The notes below the pieces were generated by a model, which was not told the DNA's origin, ran no database searches, and saw only the letters and a program-made list of their open reading frames with translations. The position numbers were made by a program, and so were the translations under genes. From NCBI RefSeq assembly GCF_002252525.1, contig NZ_NNRM01000036.1, forward strand, positions 1 to 64,000: a stretch of DNA of 64,000 nucleotides, given 5' to 3'. The stretch is from Brucella pseudogrignonensis. Lineage in GTDB: Bacteria; Pseudomonadota; Alphaproteobacteria; Rhizobiales; Rhizobiaceae. This document shows positions 7,605 through 16,667 of this stretch, one piece after another. Positions within the stretch are counted from its first letter, which is position 1. Every line of letters starts with the position of its first letter.

Positions 7605-8660
7605 TTAAAGCAGCACGACGTCCTCTGGCGCGATGCTCATAGTGATTGAACTTTCAGGAGTGAGGTGGATGCCAGCTTCATTGAGTTCGCGTGGTGAAGC
7701 AACCGCGGTCAGGTGCTGTCCATCGGTGAGCATGAGATCAATCTCGACGATGCCACCTAAGAACACATGTTTTCTGATAAGGACGGTCTGATTGTTTTGC
7801 GAAGAAGGGAGAGGTGCTTTGCTCAGTTTTAGGGCTTCTGGCCGGATGAGTGCTTCAGATGCTGTCCTGGAGTTTTGCGCCGCCTGAAACTGCACGCCGC
7901 CTTCAGTCGTAAATCTTCCATCATTTGTTGCCTTGCCTGTCAGGAAATTTGCACGACCGATAAAGTCGGCAACGAAGCGGTTTGCGGGTTGCTTATAGAG
8001 TTGTTCCGCATTGCCAATCTGCTCAATGAGCCCAGAACGCATCAGAACCAGTCGGTCACCGACCGACATTGCTTCTTCCTGATCATGTGTGACCATAATT
8101 GTCGTGATGCCGAGCGATTTTTGCAGACTGCGAAGCTCGTCACGTACCTGCAGGCGCAGTCGCGCATCCAGATTGGACAGAGGCTCATCAAGAAGCAGCA
8201 TGTCGGGCCGGATTGCGATTGCGCGCGCAATCGCGACACGTTGTTGTTGTCCGCCTGATAATTGCTTTGGCAAACGGTCCATCAGATGTGCAAGGTCGAC
8301 CAGTTCAAGAGCATGTTGAACACGGCTTTTCAGCTCGGGTTCAGCCACTTTTCTTCGGCGCAGACCGAATGCAACATTCTCGAGGATGCTCAGATGCGGA
8401 AAAAGTGCATAGTTCTGGAATACCAGACCGATATTGCGTCTATGCGGCGGTTCAAAGGTGATTTCCCTTTTTCCCAATCGCATCGTTCCTGCATCTGGCT
8501 CAATGAAGCCTGCGAGCATGCGCAACGTCGTGGTCTTGCCGCAGCCTGATGGTCCCAGAAAGATAAGGAACTCTCCTTCATGAACATCAAGCGTCATGTC
8601 GGATACGGCTTTGAAAGCCCCGTAGGTTTTGGTCAGTCCCTGAATTTGAACGTCAGCCAT
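7605..8660 (-). CDS. ABC transporter ATP-binding protein, PotA-like
   Basis: A 351-residue ATPase with Walker A GPSGCGKTTT near residue 37, Q-loop FQNYALFPH, signature LSGGQQQR, Walker B LLLDEPLSNLD and switch histidine TMVTHDQEEA. The C-terminal third is the TOBE regulatory domain of the PotA/FbpC group. Its start overlaps the end of the upstream permease gene by one base, so the two are coupled. It energises import by the two permeases. Confidence 0.94.
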   Translation of the reverse strand: MADVQIQGLTKTYGAFKAVSDMTLDVHEGEFLIFLGPSGCGKTTTLRMLAGFIEPDAGTMRLGKREITFEPPHRRNIGLVFQNYALFPHLSILENVAFGLRRRKVAEPELKSRVQHALELVDLAHLMDRLPKQLSGGQQQRVAIARAIAIRPDMLLLDEPLSNLDARLRLQVRDELRSLQKSLGITTIMVTHDQEEAMSVGDRLVLMRSGLIEQIGNAEQLYKQPANRFVADFIGRANFLTGKATNDGRFTTEGGVQFQAAQNSRTASEALIRPEALKLSKAPLPSSQNNQTVLIRKHVFLGGIVEIDLMLTDGQHLTAVASPRELNEAGIHLTPESSITMSIAPEDVVLL

Positions 8661-9484
8661 CAGACCATCCTCGAAATGTTTACAAAGCGATTGGAAATAA
8701 CCAGCATCAGCGCCACAAAAAGCACCTGCAGAACAGAAACCGCAGCGATTGTCGGATCAATCTTCCATTCCAGATACTGCATCATCGCAACCGGTAGCGT
8801 GACTTGTCCGGGACTTGAGAGAAAGATGGAAACCTCGAGATTGCCGAAGCTGACGACGAAGGAAAACACAGCGGCTGCGAAGATTCCCGGCTTAATAAGT
8901 GGTAGTGTCACCAGCCAGACGACGGTTGGTGGCCTGGCGCCAAGTGAAGCTGCTGCTTCTTCAACCGACATGTTGACACCCTCGAGCGAAGCTAGCAGCA
9001 AACGAATGCACCAGGGGATTGTCAGCAGGACGTGGCCTGCCACAAATACACCGGTTGAGCCGACAATCGGTGCGCCCGATGCGATCTCGATTTCAACAAC
9101 CGTCACGTACAGCGCTGCGCCGATCACGATTGCCGGCACCGTGAGAGGCGACATCAAAAGCTGAATCAAAGCACTGCGGCCACGAAAATTACGCCGTACA
9201 ATCACCATTGCTGCAGGGACCGATACCAGCAGGCCAGCCAGCATCGCAAAGCTCGCAACCGCTATTGAAAGCAGAAAACCACTTAGAAACTGAGGTTGAC
9301 GAAACGCTTCCGAAAACCAGTGGAGTGAATAGCCTTCAACCGGCAATGACAAAATCTCATTCGAGATCACGGAGAGCCAGAACACCAGCACAAGGGGCAG
9401 AAGCATCAGCGCAAGGCTGAATGCAATCATTGTCGCTGCTCCCAATCGTCCCAGGCGCTCTGTAAGAGAATTGCCCCGGACCAT
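8660..9484 (-). CDS. ABC transporter permease, PotC-like
   Basis: A 274-residue inner-membrane permease, partner of the PotB-like subunit. It has about six hydrophobic helices and the EAA loop AAASLGARPPTVVWLVTLPL. It begins 5 bp after the amidohydrolase gene and overlaps the ATPase gene by one base, placing it firmly in the operon. Confidence 0.92.
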   Translation of the reverse strand: MVRGNSLTERLGRLGAATMIAFSLALMLLPLVLVFWLSVISNEILSLPVEGYSLHWFSEAFRQPQFLSGFLLSIAVASFAMLAGLLVSVPAAMVIVRRNFRGRSALIQLLMSPLTVPAIVIGAALYVTVVEIEIASGAPIVGSTGVFVAGHVLLTIPWCIRLLLASLEGVNMSVEEAAASLGARPPTVVWLVTLPLIKPGIFAAAVFSFVVSFGNLEVSIFLSSPGQVTLPVAMMQYLEWKIDPTIAAVSVLQVLFVALMLVISNRFVNISRMV

Positions 9485-9489
9485 CCGAC

Positions 9490-10722
9490 TTACTCCGCCA
9501 GAGTGTTCTTATGGAACACGCCGCCCTTCATGATGGCCGTCAGGCACTCATCATGTCGCTCCAGTGTGGTGATATCCTCAAGTGGGTTGCCATCCACGAT
9601 CAGAAGATCCGCATAGGCACCGGGCTTGATAACGCCGATTTCGTCTTCCATGCCGCAAAGCTTCGCCGAAATCCGTGTTGCTGAATGCAGCACTTCGCGG
9701 TTGGTCAAGACACTCGCACGCAGCGAAAACTCCATCGACTGGTATTTGTGAAGCTGCCCGAGCAAATCTGAGCCAAATGCCATTGGCAGGCCGGCATCAC
9801 GCATAATTGCCAGCGATTCCAATCCACCACGGCGGACTGTATCGATCTTGGACTGGGAGTCTGCACTTAAACCGAAGCTTGCCCCTTCCAGCGCCAGCCC
9901 TTCATAAGCAACGAGCGTCGGGCAAGCGATTGCACCGGCCTTAGCAGCCAGACGTGCTGTCTCAGGGGTTATGAGGTTGCAGTGCTCAAGCGATTTGACG
10001 CCACATTCGACCGCACGGCGAATGGAGGCATCTGAATAGGTGTGAGCGGCAACATAAAGTCCATAGTTTTCAGCTTCTTCTACAATCGCGCAGATTTCTT
10101 CGCGTGAATATTGCAGTACGTGAATGGGATCATTGGGTGAGGCGACGCCGCCATTGGCCATGATTTTGATGAATTGCGCACCATTCTTGATTTCTTCGCG
10201 TGCAGCGCGGCGCACTTCATCCACGCCATCGGCGATCCGTCCGAGACTGCCAAGTCTGGCTTCGTGCAGGGGACGATTATCGTAACGTTTACGATAATCA
10301 CCATGACCAACCGTCTGGCTCAGTGCTTTGCCGCAGATAACAAGGCGAGGGGCTTCGACGGTGCCCTCATCGACTGCTAGCTTCAGGCCAAGGTCAGCGC
10401 CCGCCAGATCGCGGAGTGTCGTGAAGCCGCGCATCAGCATATCGCGCATGATTTTCGCGCTACGCAATGCAATGAGGGATGTCGGCAGTGCGGCATTTTC
10501 GGCAAGATCAACCAGTGTCGCTGCGACATGGACATGCGCATCTACAAGTCCTGGCATCAGTGTCCGGCCAGCCAGGTCGATTCTTTGGGCAGCAGGTGCG
10601 GTAACAGGCTGATCACTGATCGCTACGATGCGGTCGTCTTCAACCAGAACCTCAAATCCGGACTTGAGAATGCCGTCGTCGACATCAAGGATAGGGCCGC
10701 CGAAAAACACAAAACTCGTCAT
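9490..10722 (-). CDS. amidohydrolase, prolidase-like (Xaa-Pro dipeptidase family)
   Basis: A 410-residue cytosolic metal-dependent hydrolase of the amidohydrolase superfamily. Metal ligands are visible: HVH in LVDAHVHVA (about 61-67), the carbamylated-lysine candidate in QFIKIMANGG, His in AAHTYS, His in LEHCNL and Asp in AFGSDLLG. The set resembles the Sgx9260-type prolidases that hydrolyse acyl-amino acids or Xaa-Pro dipeptides. It is the first gene of the operon with the four ABC genes, so it probably cleaves the imported compound. A GGGGAA site precedes the ATG. Divergent from the TetR gene; see the Tat-exported paralogue at 25846. Confidence 0.88.
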   Translation of the reverse strand: MTSFVFFGGPILDVDDGILKSGFEVLVEDDRIVAISDQPVTAPAAQRIDLAGRTLMPGLVDAHVHVAATLVDLAENAALPTSLIALRSAKIMRDMLMRGFTTLRDLAGADLGLKLAVDEGTVEAPRLVICGKALSQTVGHGDYRKRYDNRPLHEARLGSLGRIADGVDEVRRAAREEIKNGAQFIKIMANGGVASPNDPIHVLQYSREEICAIVEEAENYGLYVAAHTYSDASIRRAVECGVKSLEHCNLITPETARLAAKAGAIACPTLVAYEGLALEGASFGLSADSQSKIDTVRRGGLESLAIMRDAGLPMAFGSDLLGQLHKYQSMEFSLRASVLTNREVLHSATRISAKLCGMEDEIGVIKPGAYADLLIVDGNPLEDITTLERHDECLTAIMKGGVFHKNTLAE

Positions 10723-10973
10723 TGTTCATTCCCCATTATGCGTCAGCTCGGACGCTTGTATACAACAAGTATATTGACCCTATCCTTGCATGGAGACTTC
10801 GTCTTGTCTACATAAAAACAGTACAGCTTGTTTTTATGTTGAAAAGCTTGTTATGACGCTGTTTTAACTCAATTTTACCGACTGATTTTTCACTGATGGT
10901 GTTGAATTATGATGCAATTCGCTTAATATCGAGGCGATAGATTGCGCTTTGTCATTCGTAGAGATCTTGCCAT
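10723..10973. promoter_or_regulatory. divergent promoter region with palindromic candidate operators
   Basis: The 251-bp AT-rich gap between the amidohydrolase operon and the TetR gene holds a perfect inverted repeat at 10810-10839 (11-bp arms ACATAAAAACA and TGTTTTTATGT, 8-bp spacer). It also holds a 10-bp palindrome TTGTATACAA at 10756-10765. The half-site CTTGTATAC recurs as CTTGTCTAC at 10804. These are likely TetR operators controlling both directions; binding itself is inference. Confidence 0.6.
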
Positions 10974-11618
10974 ATGAAACGCTCTGTAAAACCGATCCGC
11001 GTTCAAAATTCGGCGCAGTCGCGTCGAAAAACGCAGGCCGAGCGTTCATCATCAACGCGGTCAAGAGTTTGCCAGGCGACCCTTGAAGCTCTTGCCGAAG
11101 TTGGGCATGGACTTATTTCGACATCACTGATTGCGCAAAAAGCAAAAGTCTCGCGCGGTGCGCTGACGCACCAGTTTCCTTCGCGCAATGACCTTCTCGT
11201 TGCCGCACTTCGACAGTTGCATGAGGACTGGGAAGTCGCCGATCCATTTGGCGCCGACCCCAACAAAACCCAGTATACGCTACCGGAACTGACTGAAGCA
11301 TTGTGGCTGACGATCTTCTCCGATACGCGCTACATCGCTGCTATTGAGCTGATGCTCGCTGCGCGTTTGGACAATGAGTTAGGTCAGAGGTTGCGCGATG
11401 AAATGAGCCGCTGGGTCAATATCCGCGATTTAAGTATATCAAGGCTCGTGGGTTTTGAGCCCAACAATGAAACCGATACGTTGAAACTTCACCTTATTCT
11501 GTCTGTACTGCGTGGTATAGCGGTGCACCAGAGCTTCGATCCGGAAATGGAAACAGGGCGGAAATTAGTCGATTTGTGGAAGAAAATGTTAAACCAGGTC
11601 ATGGAGACCCGCAACTAA
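10974..11618 (+). CDS. TetR/AcrR family transcriptional regulator
   Basis: A 214-residue protein with an N-terminal TetR helix-turn-helix: TSLIAQKAKVSRGALTHQFPS at about 49-69. The C-terminal ligand-binding half has no distinct signature. The basic N-terminal extension (about 25 residues) is long for the family, and the ATG has no clear ribosome binding site, so translation may begin later. Its divergent position suggests that it represses the amidohydrolase/ABC operon in response to the imported compound. Confidence 0.88.
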   Translation: MKRSVKPIRVQNSAQSRRKTQAERSSSTRSRVCQATLEALAEVGHGLISTSLIAQKAKVSRGALTHQFPSRNDLLVAALRQLHEDWEVADPFGADPNKTQYTLPELTEALWLTIFSDTRYIAAIELMLAARLDNELGQRLRDEMSRWVNIRDLSISRLVGFEPNNETDTLKLHLILSVLRGIAVHQSFDPEMETGRKLVDLWKKMLNQVMETRN

Positions 11619-12010
11619 AGATGGTTATTTCAAGATTTTATGGCGATGAGTATAGTTAGAATAATGCGTGCTTCATGATTTTTTGTGAGTGGTAAAATTG
11701 ATGGATATTTATAATTCAAAAAATTGATGTTGCGTAGCGCTGTTGAAGCAGGCTGACACCTATGACAAATGAGGATTTTCCATATGTGTCATAGTTTTAG
11801 ATATTTAATGACCGTTCATTGGATTCATACTGACCAGGGCCGCAGCGACTGATACTTGCAGCCATCACCTTGCCCATTGACGAGGCTTTAGAAGGCCAAG
11901 CAGCAGTGGCTCGTCGCATTCTCAGACACTGTTAAAGCTCACGAGCGCCCTGGGGGGATCCTGAAGACGACTTGCCCATGAATACAGGCAGGCCACGTTT
12001 CAACTAAGCT
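11619..12010. other. intergenic region, AT-rich, decaying towards a hutU remnant
   Basis: No intact gene. An inverted repeat of 8-bp arms (CTATGACA at 11760-11767 and TGTCATAG at 11787-11794) is present. From about 11910 a broken frame reading VARRILR then, one base shifted, DTVKAHERPGG may be an upstream part of the hutU remnant. Confidence 0.4.
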
Positions 12011-12415
12011 TTGCCAAAGGAAAGTGGTTTATCCGAGCCAACTGCCATTCCAGTTGCCTCGCGACCAGCCGTGTCGAGCAGGGCCTCAACGTCTGTTGGG
12101 AATGCGCGCGCAACAAACTGGCGTATTTTCGGTTCTGGTGCCATTGCCGACTGGCCATTGCTGGATGCGATGATGCTCTGTTCCTCGATGGCGGACCTTG
12201 TCGTTATCCATTCAGGCGGAGGCGGTTACGCCGGCTATATGACAAGTGAAGGTATCACCGTGATTGCCGACGGAACAGCAGAGGGCGCTGAACGTCTTGA
12301 TCATGCGCTCACCAATGATACGGCGCTCGGGGTCATTCGCTATGCCGATGCGCGTTATGAGGAGTCGCGTGAAGAAATATCAGCAAAGAACATCCCCCAT
12401 ATCGCCACCGCATGA
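12011..12415 (+). pseudogene. hutU: urocanate hydratase (hutU) C-terminal remnant
   Basis: About 135 codons whose second half matches the C-terminal region of urocanase: AIADWPLLDAM, then VVIHSGGGGYAGYM, ITVIADGTAEGAERLDHAL and NDTALGVIRYADA. Urocanase converts urocanate to imidazolonepropionate in histidine degradation; an intact enzyme is about 550 residues and this fragment holds only the end. The first 40 residues are not recognisable and the frame starts at a TTG without a ribosome binding site. No other hut gene is nearby. I read it as a decayed copy. Confidence 0.7.
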
Positions 12416-12478
12416 TCATCGCTTGATGCGAGGCTCGACGGTGCGGCGCGTCTGCTCAGCCAGTTGCGCCGCAAGGCA

Positions 12479-13255
12479 CTATCGGCTGTGCCGGAAGCGG
12501 GGAAAAATTTCCATGCTCAGATAATCCTCGTCAAAGCTCGCAATATGCACCAGTGCCGGCCGGTTGACGAACTCAACTATATTATTGCGGAAAATCAGCA
12601 GTTGCTCACTACGCAACTGCCGTAACATGCGATTGACGTGAATGGGCGTCAATCCAAGCGCATCGCCTAGCTCGGATTGCGTCAGTGGGCAGAAAAACTG
12701 GCCCTCATCCCCCGTGCCATCCATTCGGGCACGATGACCAAGTTCCAAGAGCAGATGCGCGAGCCGCACTAAAGCGCTGCGCCGTCCAATGGAAATGACA
12801 TGTTCGACCAGGATGGCGCGCTGCCGCGCCATCAATTCGATGAAGGTCATGGCCAGTCTCGGCGCCGCCGCAAGGCGTTCGGTGAGGTGATCGAGGGAGA
12901 GTTCGAAAACGGAAAGCTCCGTCACCGCGATCAGCGTGTAGTAGTTAAAGCCAATCCCGGTCCGAAAACCCAGGAAATCGCCCCGCATCGGAAAGTCAAG
13001 AATCTGACGGTCACCATCAGCAAGGTCCCGATAGGTGCATCCCCAGCCGCTTCTGATAATATGCAGCGAGTTGGCCCAATCCCCCTGACTGCTGACCACA
13101 CTATGCGGTGCAAAGTTCTTGACGGTTACTGGCAGCGCGTGAAGTGTCTCATTCTCTCCGTCATCCAAGACCGCGCCGATCGGCGGACTCGCCAGAAAAT
13201 GGCGAAGCGTCTTTGCGTCGTCAGCATTCACCGCCATGGACATCTCACCTGACAT
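12479..13255 (-). CDS. Crp/Fnr family transcriptional regulator
   Basis: A 258-residue regulator with an N-terminal cyclic-nucleotide-binding-like beta barrel (SVVSSQGDWANSLHIIRSG, then MRGDFLGF) and a C-terminal Crp-type helix-turn-helix (LTQSELGDALGLTPIHVNRML). There are no FNR iron-sulphur cysteines, and the cAMP-binding arginine cannot be assigned. A likelier start is the ATG at 13237, preceded by AGGTGAG. It is divergent from the exopolysaccharide regulator with a 370-bp gap, so it could control either itself or the island. Confidence 0.88.
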   Translation of the reverse strand: MSGEMSMAVNADDAKTLRHFLASPPIGAVLDDGENETLHALPVTVKNFAPHSVVSSQGDWANSLHIIRSGWGCTYRDLADGDRQILDFPMRGDFLGFRTGIGFNYYTLIAVTELSVFELSLDHLTERLAAAPRLAMTFIELMARQRAILVEHVISIGRRSALVRLAHLLLELGHRARMDGTGDEGQFFCPLTQSELGDALGLTPIHVNRMLRQLRSEQLLIFRNNIVEFVNRPALVHIASFDEDYLSMEIFPRFRHSR

Positions 13256-13624
13256 TTCACCCGATCAAGGTGATGGGATCTGATTCTCGTGCCTTGCGCC
13301 CGTTACTTGATTTTTTATGCTCGCGCGGCCTCCTTTGAGTGTCGGGGAGCCCCTTTATTTTGGCAAGGTAGTAATCTCTACCACTAATTGCGTAGATATC
13401 TGAGCTTTTACTAAACCATATTTCCCTCAACTGCTTAATCTAGGTTAATGACACTGTGACAAAATTCGGGCAATCTTCTGATTAATAAAAGCAATAGTAA
13501 GCATTGATTACGGGGTTAATAATAAAAATCACTGAAAACAGCGAAAAGGCGGCCGTAGCGCTCTAGTCATTGTGAATGTTTCGCAATGCGATAACTGCGC
13601 ATGACACGGTTAGAGGGCGAAAAA
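13256..13624. promoter_or_regulatory. long AT-rich regulatory gap before the EPS regulator
   Basis: About 370 bp without a gene between two divergent regulators. The part from 13370 to 13540 is AT-rich with several TTAAT/ATTAA tracts, consistent with promoters or protein binding. I cannot assign a specific motif. Confidence 0.45.
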
Positions 13625-14401
13625 ATGAACATTTCTCCGCAGTTCAACAGCAGAAGCAGTGAAGCAAAGAATAACAATCATCTTTCTTCGAAAGATACTT
13701 CGTTCAAGTCAGACGAATCCAATAATGCAGTTTTGCCACTACTTGTCATAATTGACAACCGGGCGTTGGATCGTGAATGTCTGGCGCATGGCCTGACCAA
13801 TCACAGTCTCGATATGTCAATCGCCACGTTCAGCTCATTTGAGCAATGGCAGCATCAGCGCCGTGGGCGCAGCGTCAGTGCCGTGCTCTTCAACATTGGC
13901 GGTCAGAAAGTGTCGGATCCAGCGGTCGGTAATTACCTCAACCGCATCGTTAATGACTGCGCTCCGTCGCCTGTCATCATCCTGGCGGATAAGGAAGAAA
14001 TCTCACAAGTCCTCAAAGCGCTTGACTATGGCGTCAAAGGCTACATCCCGACATCGGTCAACGTCAATGTTTGCGTGGAAGCGCTACGGCTAGCCATGGC
14101 AGGGGGCACCTTCGTGCCCGCAAGCAGCGTCCTGGCGCTGCGCCATGCCAGTGATCCCAACTCGCATCGCTTGCAGCCTCTGGGCGGAATGTTCACTCAA
14201 CGTCAGGCCGAAGTCGTCAACGCGCTGCGCCGTGGCAAGGCCAACAAAATCATAGCCTATGAACTCAAGCTGCGTGAAAGCACCGTCAAGGTTCACATTC
14301 GCAACATCATGAAGAAGCTCAAAGCCTCCAACCGCACGGAGGTTGCCTGTATCATCAATGAGCTCTTCCCGTCGGAAACATCGTTCTCCGACATTCACTA
14401 G
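13625..14401 (+). CDS. LuxR-type response regulator with degenerate receiver
   Basis: A 258-residue regulator that precedes the exopolysaccharide export genes. The N-terminal receiver-like domain (about 38-160) has Asn90 in AVLFNIGG where the phospho-acceptor Asp is expected, and keeps only part of the acidic pocket (VIIDNRALD); the conserved Lys may be LADK. The C-terminal LuxR helix-turn-helix is intact: FTQRQAEVVNALRRG, then NKIIAYELKLRESTVKVHIR. I chose the ATG at 13625 because GAGGGCG precedes it; an upstream ATG at 13601 has no such site. It probably acts without phosphorylation and is a candidate regulator of the island. Confidence 0.88.
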   Translation: MNISPQFNSRSSEAKNNNHLSSKDTSFKSDESNNAVLPLLVIIDNRALDRECLAHGLTNHSLDMSIATFSSFEQWQHQRRGRSVSAVLFNIGGQKVSDPAVGNYLNRIVNDCAPSPVIILADKEEISQVLKALDYGVKGYIPTSVNVNVCVEALRLAMAGGTFVPASSVLALRHASDPNSHRLQPLGGMFTQRQAEVVNALRRGKANKIIAYELKLRESTVKVHIRNIMKKLKASNRTEVACIINELFPSETSFSDIH

Positions 14402-14467
14402 CCCGGACATCGGGTCATGAATTAGCGCCTGGTCGCGCTTTGTCTTTTCGCATGAGGGAGACTTTCT

Positions 14468-16666
14468 GTGATTATCTCCGACGTTTCATCAGGAAACGCG
14501 CGGCAGCCGCTGGCTGACCTGCTCGAAACAATCAAACGCAGAAGAACCTTGATCATTGCGCCACTTCTTGCCGGAGTTGCGATCGGGGTTATCGGCTATC
14601 TGATGGCGCCTTTAAGCTATGTGTCGGAATCGGTTCTGGTCCTCGATATGCGCCGCGTGCAGGCGCTGCCAAACGAAAGCGCTATCACACCCCTGCCTCA
14701 GGACAGCCCCGTGCTGCGATCCGAACTCGATATCATCAGCTCGCGCATGATGGCGCGCAAGGTGATCGATATTCTGCAAGCCGACAATGTCAATGTCCCC
14801 ACCGCCTTTCGGTCCGGTACAGTATTGTCGGCACCGCCTGAAAATGCGAAACAAGTGCGGGAGGCGCGCGACGTGGATGCGGCGGCGCGCGAAAGACAAC
14901 GCATTGATCTGTTGCTGTCGCGCTTGCGGGTCAATAATGATGGCCGTTCCTACACGATCTTCATTTCCTACCGGGCACCCGATCCCGTCTATGCAGCGAG
15001 GGTGGCCAATGCCTTTGTCACCGCCTATCTTGATCACCAGATCGATGTGCAGCAATCTGCAGCGCGTCGGGTGAGCGAATGGCTGGGCGAGAAACTGGTC
15101 AGCCTGCGCAGTGATCTGGAGGGCGCGGAACGCGCGGCCGAAGACTTCAGGCAAAAATCGCGGCTTGCCGGAGATCCCGGCCAGATCAGTTTCCAGGCGC
15201 AAAGGGTTGCGGCCCTCAATACAGAAATCGTTGCCGCAACCGGCGCAGTATCGCTTGCAGAGGCGCGGCTGCGCACCGCCGAGTCGCTGAAGACCAATAA
15301 TGAAGCGCCGGCACTGACCGAAGTTCTGGCCTCCCCCGCTATCCAGTCCCTTCGCAATGAACAGGCACGTGTCGAACGCCAACTCGATGAACTGCGATCC
15401 AATGGAGCGTTGAAAAGTGCTGAAATCCCGGTCCTGACCGCCGAGCGCGATGCCCTCAAGCAGCAAGTCACAGCGCAGGTCGATGAAATCATCAAAAGCC
15501 TGAGCAATGAAATCAAGATCGCGCGGCAGCGACGCTCCGGGCTCGAAGATGCCCTGACGGCAGCCGAGGCCGACCTCGCGCAGGCCAACCAGGCACAGGT
15601 CCAGGCGGTTCAGCTTGACCGCGAGGCCAATGCAAGCCGCACTGTCTATGAGAGCTATCTGACCCGCTACAAACAACTGATCGAGCAGGACGGGATCGCC
15701 GTACCTGAAGCGCAGATGATATCCGCGGCGGAACCCGCCACAGCCAAAGCAAGCCCCAATCTCGCAAACTGGTTGTTGCTGGGTCTGGGGCTCGGGGGCC
15801 TCGTGTCGTTGCTGGCAACGGTTTCAAGAGAAGCCTTTGACAAGATAAGGCCCGCGCAGACTGCCTCGTTCATTCTGCCCGGCATTCCGGCGGCCACCTT
15901 GCTGCCGCTCACACCTCAACTCACTGTCCCCATGCTGGTCAATCGTGGCCTCGATCCGGCAAGTGCATTTGGGCGGGCGATCAAATCCGTCCATGACAGG
16001 TTGCGCTTCTTGTCCCGCGGCCGGGATTCGCTTTCCCTTGCCATCATTTCGCTCGGCGACAGTGAGACAAAGGCACTGCTGATCACCGCGCTCGCTCAGC
16101 AATTTGCAGCATCAGGCGTCGCAGTCGCTGTCATCGATGCCACCAATCAACATTCGCGACTGTCGCAAGCCCTCGGCTTGCCCGAGACGGGACAGGGCAC
16201 GGCATCGACCGGGCGCAAACTATCGGGCGCCACCCTCAATCACGATCATGGGTCGGGGATCGATATTATCACACCGGGCCAACAGGTCGAAGGGGAATGG
16301 CTTTCGGAACTGATCGCACAGCTTCGCACCGACCATAAAATCATCCTGGTAGACCTGCCCTCCGTGGCCGATGATAAGCGGTCGGTGCTGCTTTCGCGTG
16401 CCGCCGATACCGCGCTTCTGGTCGCGCAGCCCGATCGCAACGACCAGCCGGCGAACCATGCCCTCATTCAAACCATGGCTGCCCTGGGGCGAAAACCGGC
16501 ACTCGCCGTGGTCAGCCAGTCTACAACCTCCTATCGCAGCTGGCTGGAGAGCATAATCGCTTTTTTGCGTCCCAATGCACGGCAAGCAAGCCAGTTGTTC
16601 CGCGCTGCACTCAAGCGCCGTCATCAGACTGCCTCGCAGTCTGGGCATAATCAGCATGAGGCTTAA
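14468..16666 (+). CDS. polysaccharide co-polymerase, Wzc/GumC-like, kinase domain inactive
   Basis: A 732-residue inner-membrane polysaccharide co-polymerase that would control chain length and link to the outer-membrane exporter. The N-terminal Wzz domain has a membrane helix (about 30-50), a long periplasmic coiled-coil region (about 190-420) and a second helix (about 435-455). The cytoplasmic BY-kinase-like domain follows, but its P-loop reads SLGDSETKALL near residue 530 instead of GEGKST, and the C-terminus has no tyrosine cluster. It should therefore not autophosphorylate. Translation starts at GTG after a GAGGGAG site. The next gene starts 2 bp after its stop. Confidence 0.9.
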   Translation: MIISDVSSGNARQPLADLLETIKRRRTLIIAPLLAGVAIGVIGYLMAPLSYVSESVLVLDMRRVQALPNESAITPLPQDSPVLRSELDIISSRMMARKVIDILQADNVNVPTAFRSGTVLSAPPENAKQVREARDVDAAARERQRIDLLLSRLRVNNDGRSYTIFISYRAPDPVYAARVANAFVTAYLDHQIDVQQSAARRVSEWLGEKLVSLRSDLEGAERAAEDFRQKSRLAGDPGQISFQAQRVAALNTEIVAATGAVSLAEARLRTAESLKTNNEAPALTEVLASPAIQSLRNEQARVERQLDELRSNGALKSAEIPVLTAERDALKQQVTAQVDEIIKSLSNEIKIARQRRSGLEDALTAAEADLAQANQAQVQAVQLDREANASRTVYESYLTRYKQLIEQDGIAVPEAQMISAAEPATAKASPNLANWLLLGLGLGGLVSLLATVSREAFDKIRPAQTASFILPGIPAATLLPLTPQLTVPMLVNRGLDPASAFGRAIKSVHDRLRFLSRGRDSLSLAIISLGDSETKALLITALAQQFAASGVAVAVIDATNQHSRLSQALGLPETGQGTASTGRKLSGATLNHDHGSGIDIITPGQQVEGEWLSELIAQLRTDHKIILVDLPSVADDKRSVLLSRAADTALLVAQPDRNDQPANHALIQTMAALGRKPALAVVSQSTTSYRSWLESIIAFLRPNARQASQLFRAALKRRHQTASQSGHNQHEA

Positions 16667-16667
16667 C

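Noticed and set aside
14612-15676. A 354-codon minus-strand open frame opposite the co-polymerase gene
   Set aside because: It mirrors the codon structure of the well-supported plus-strand gene and has no domain or ribosome binding site.
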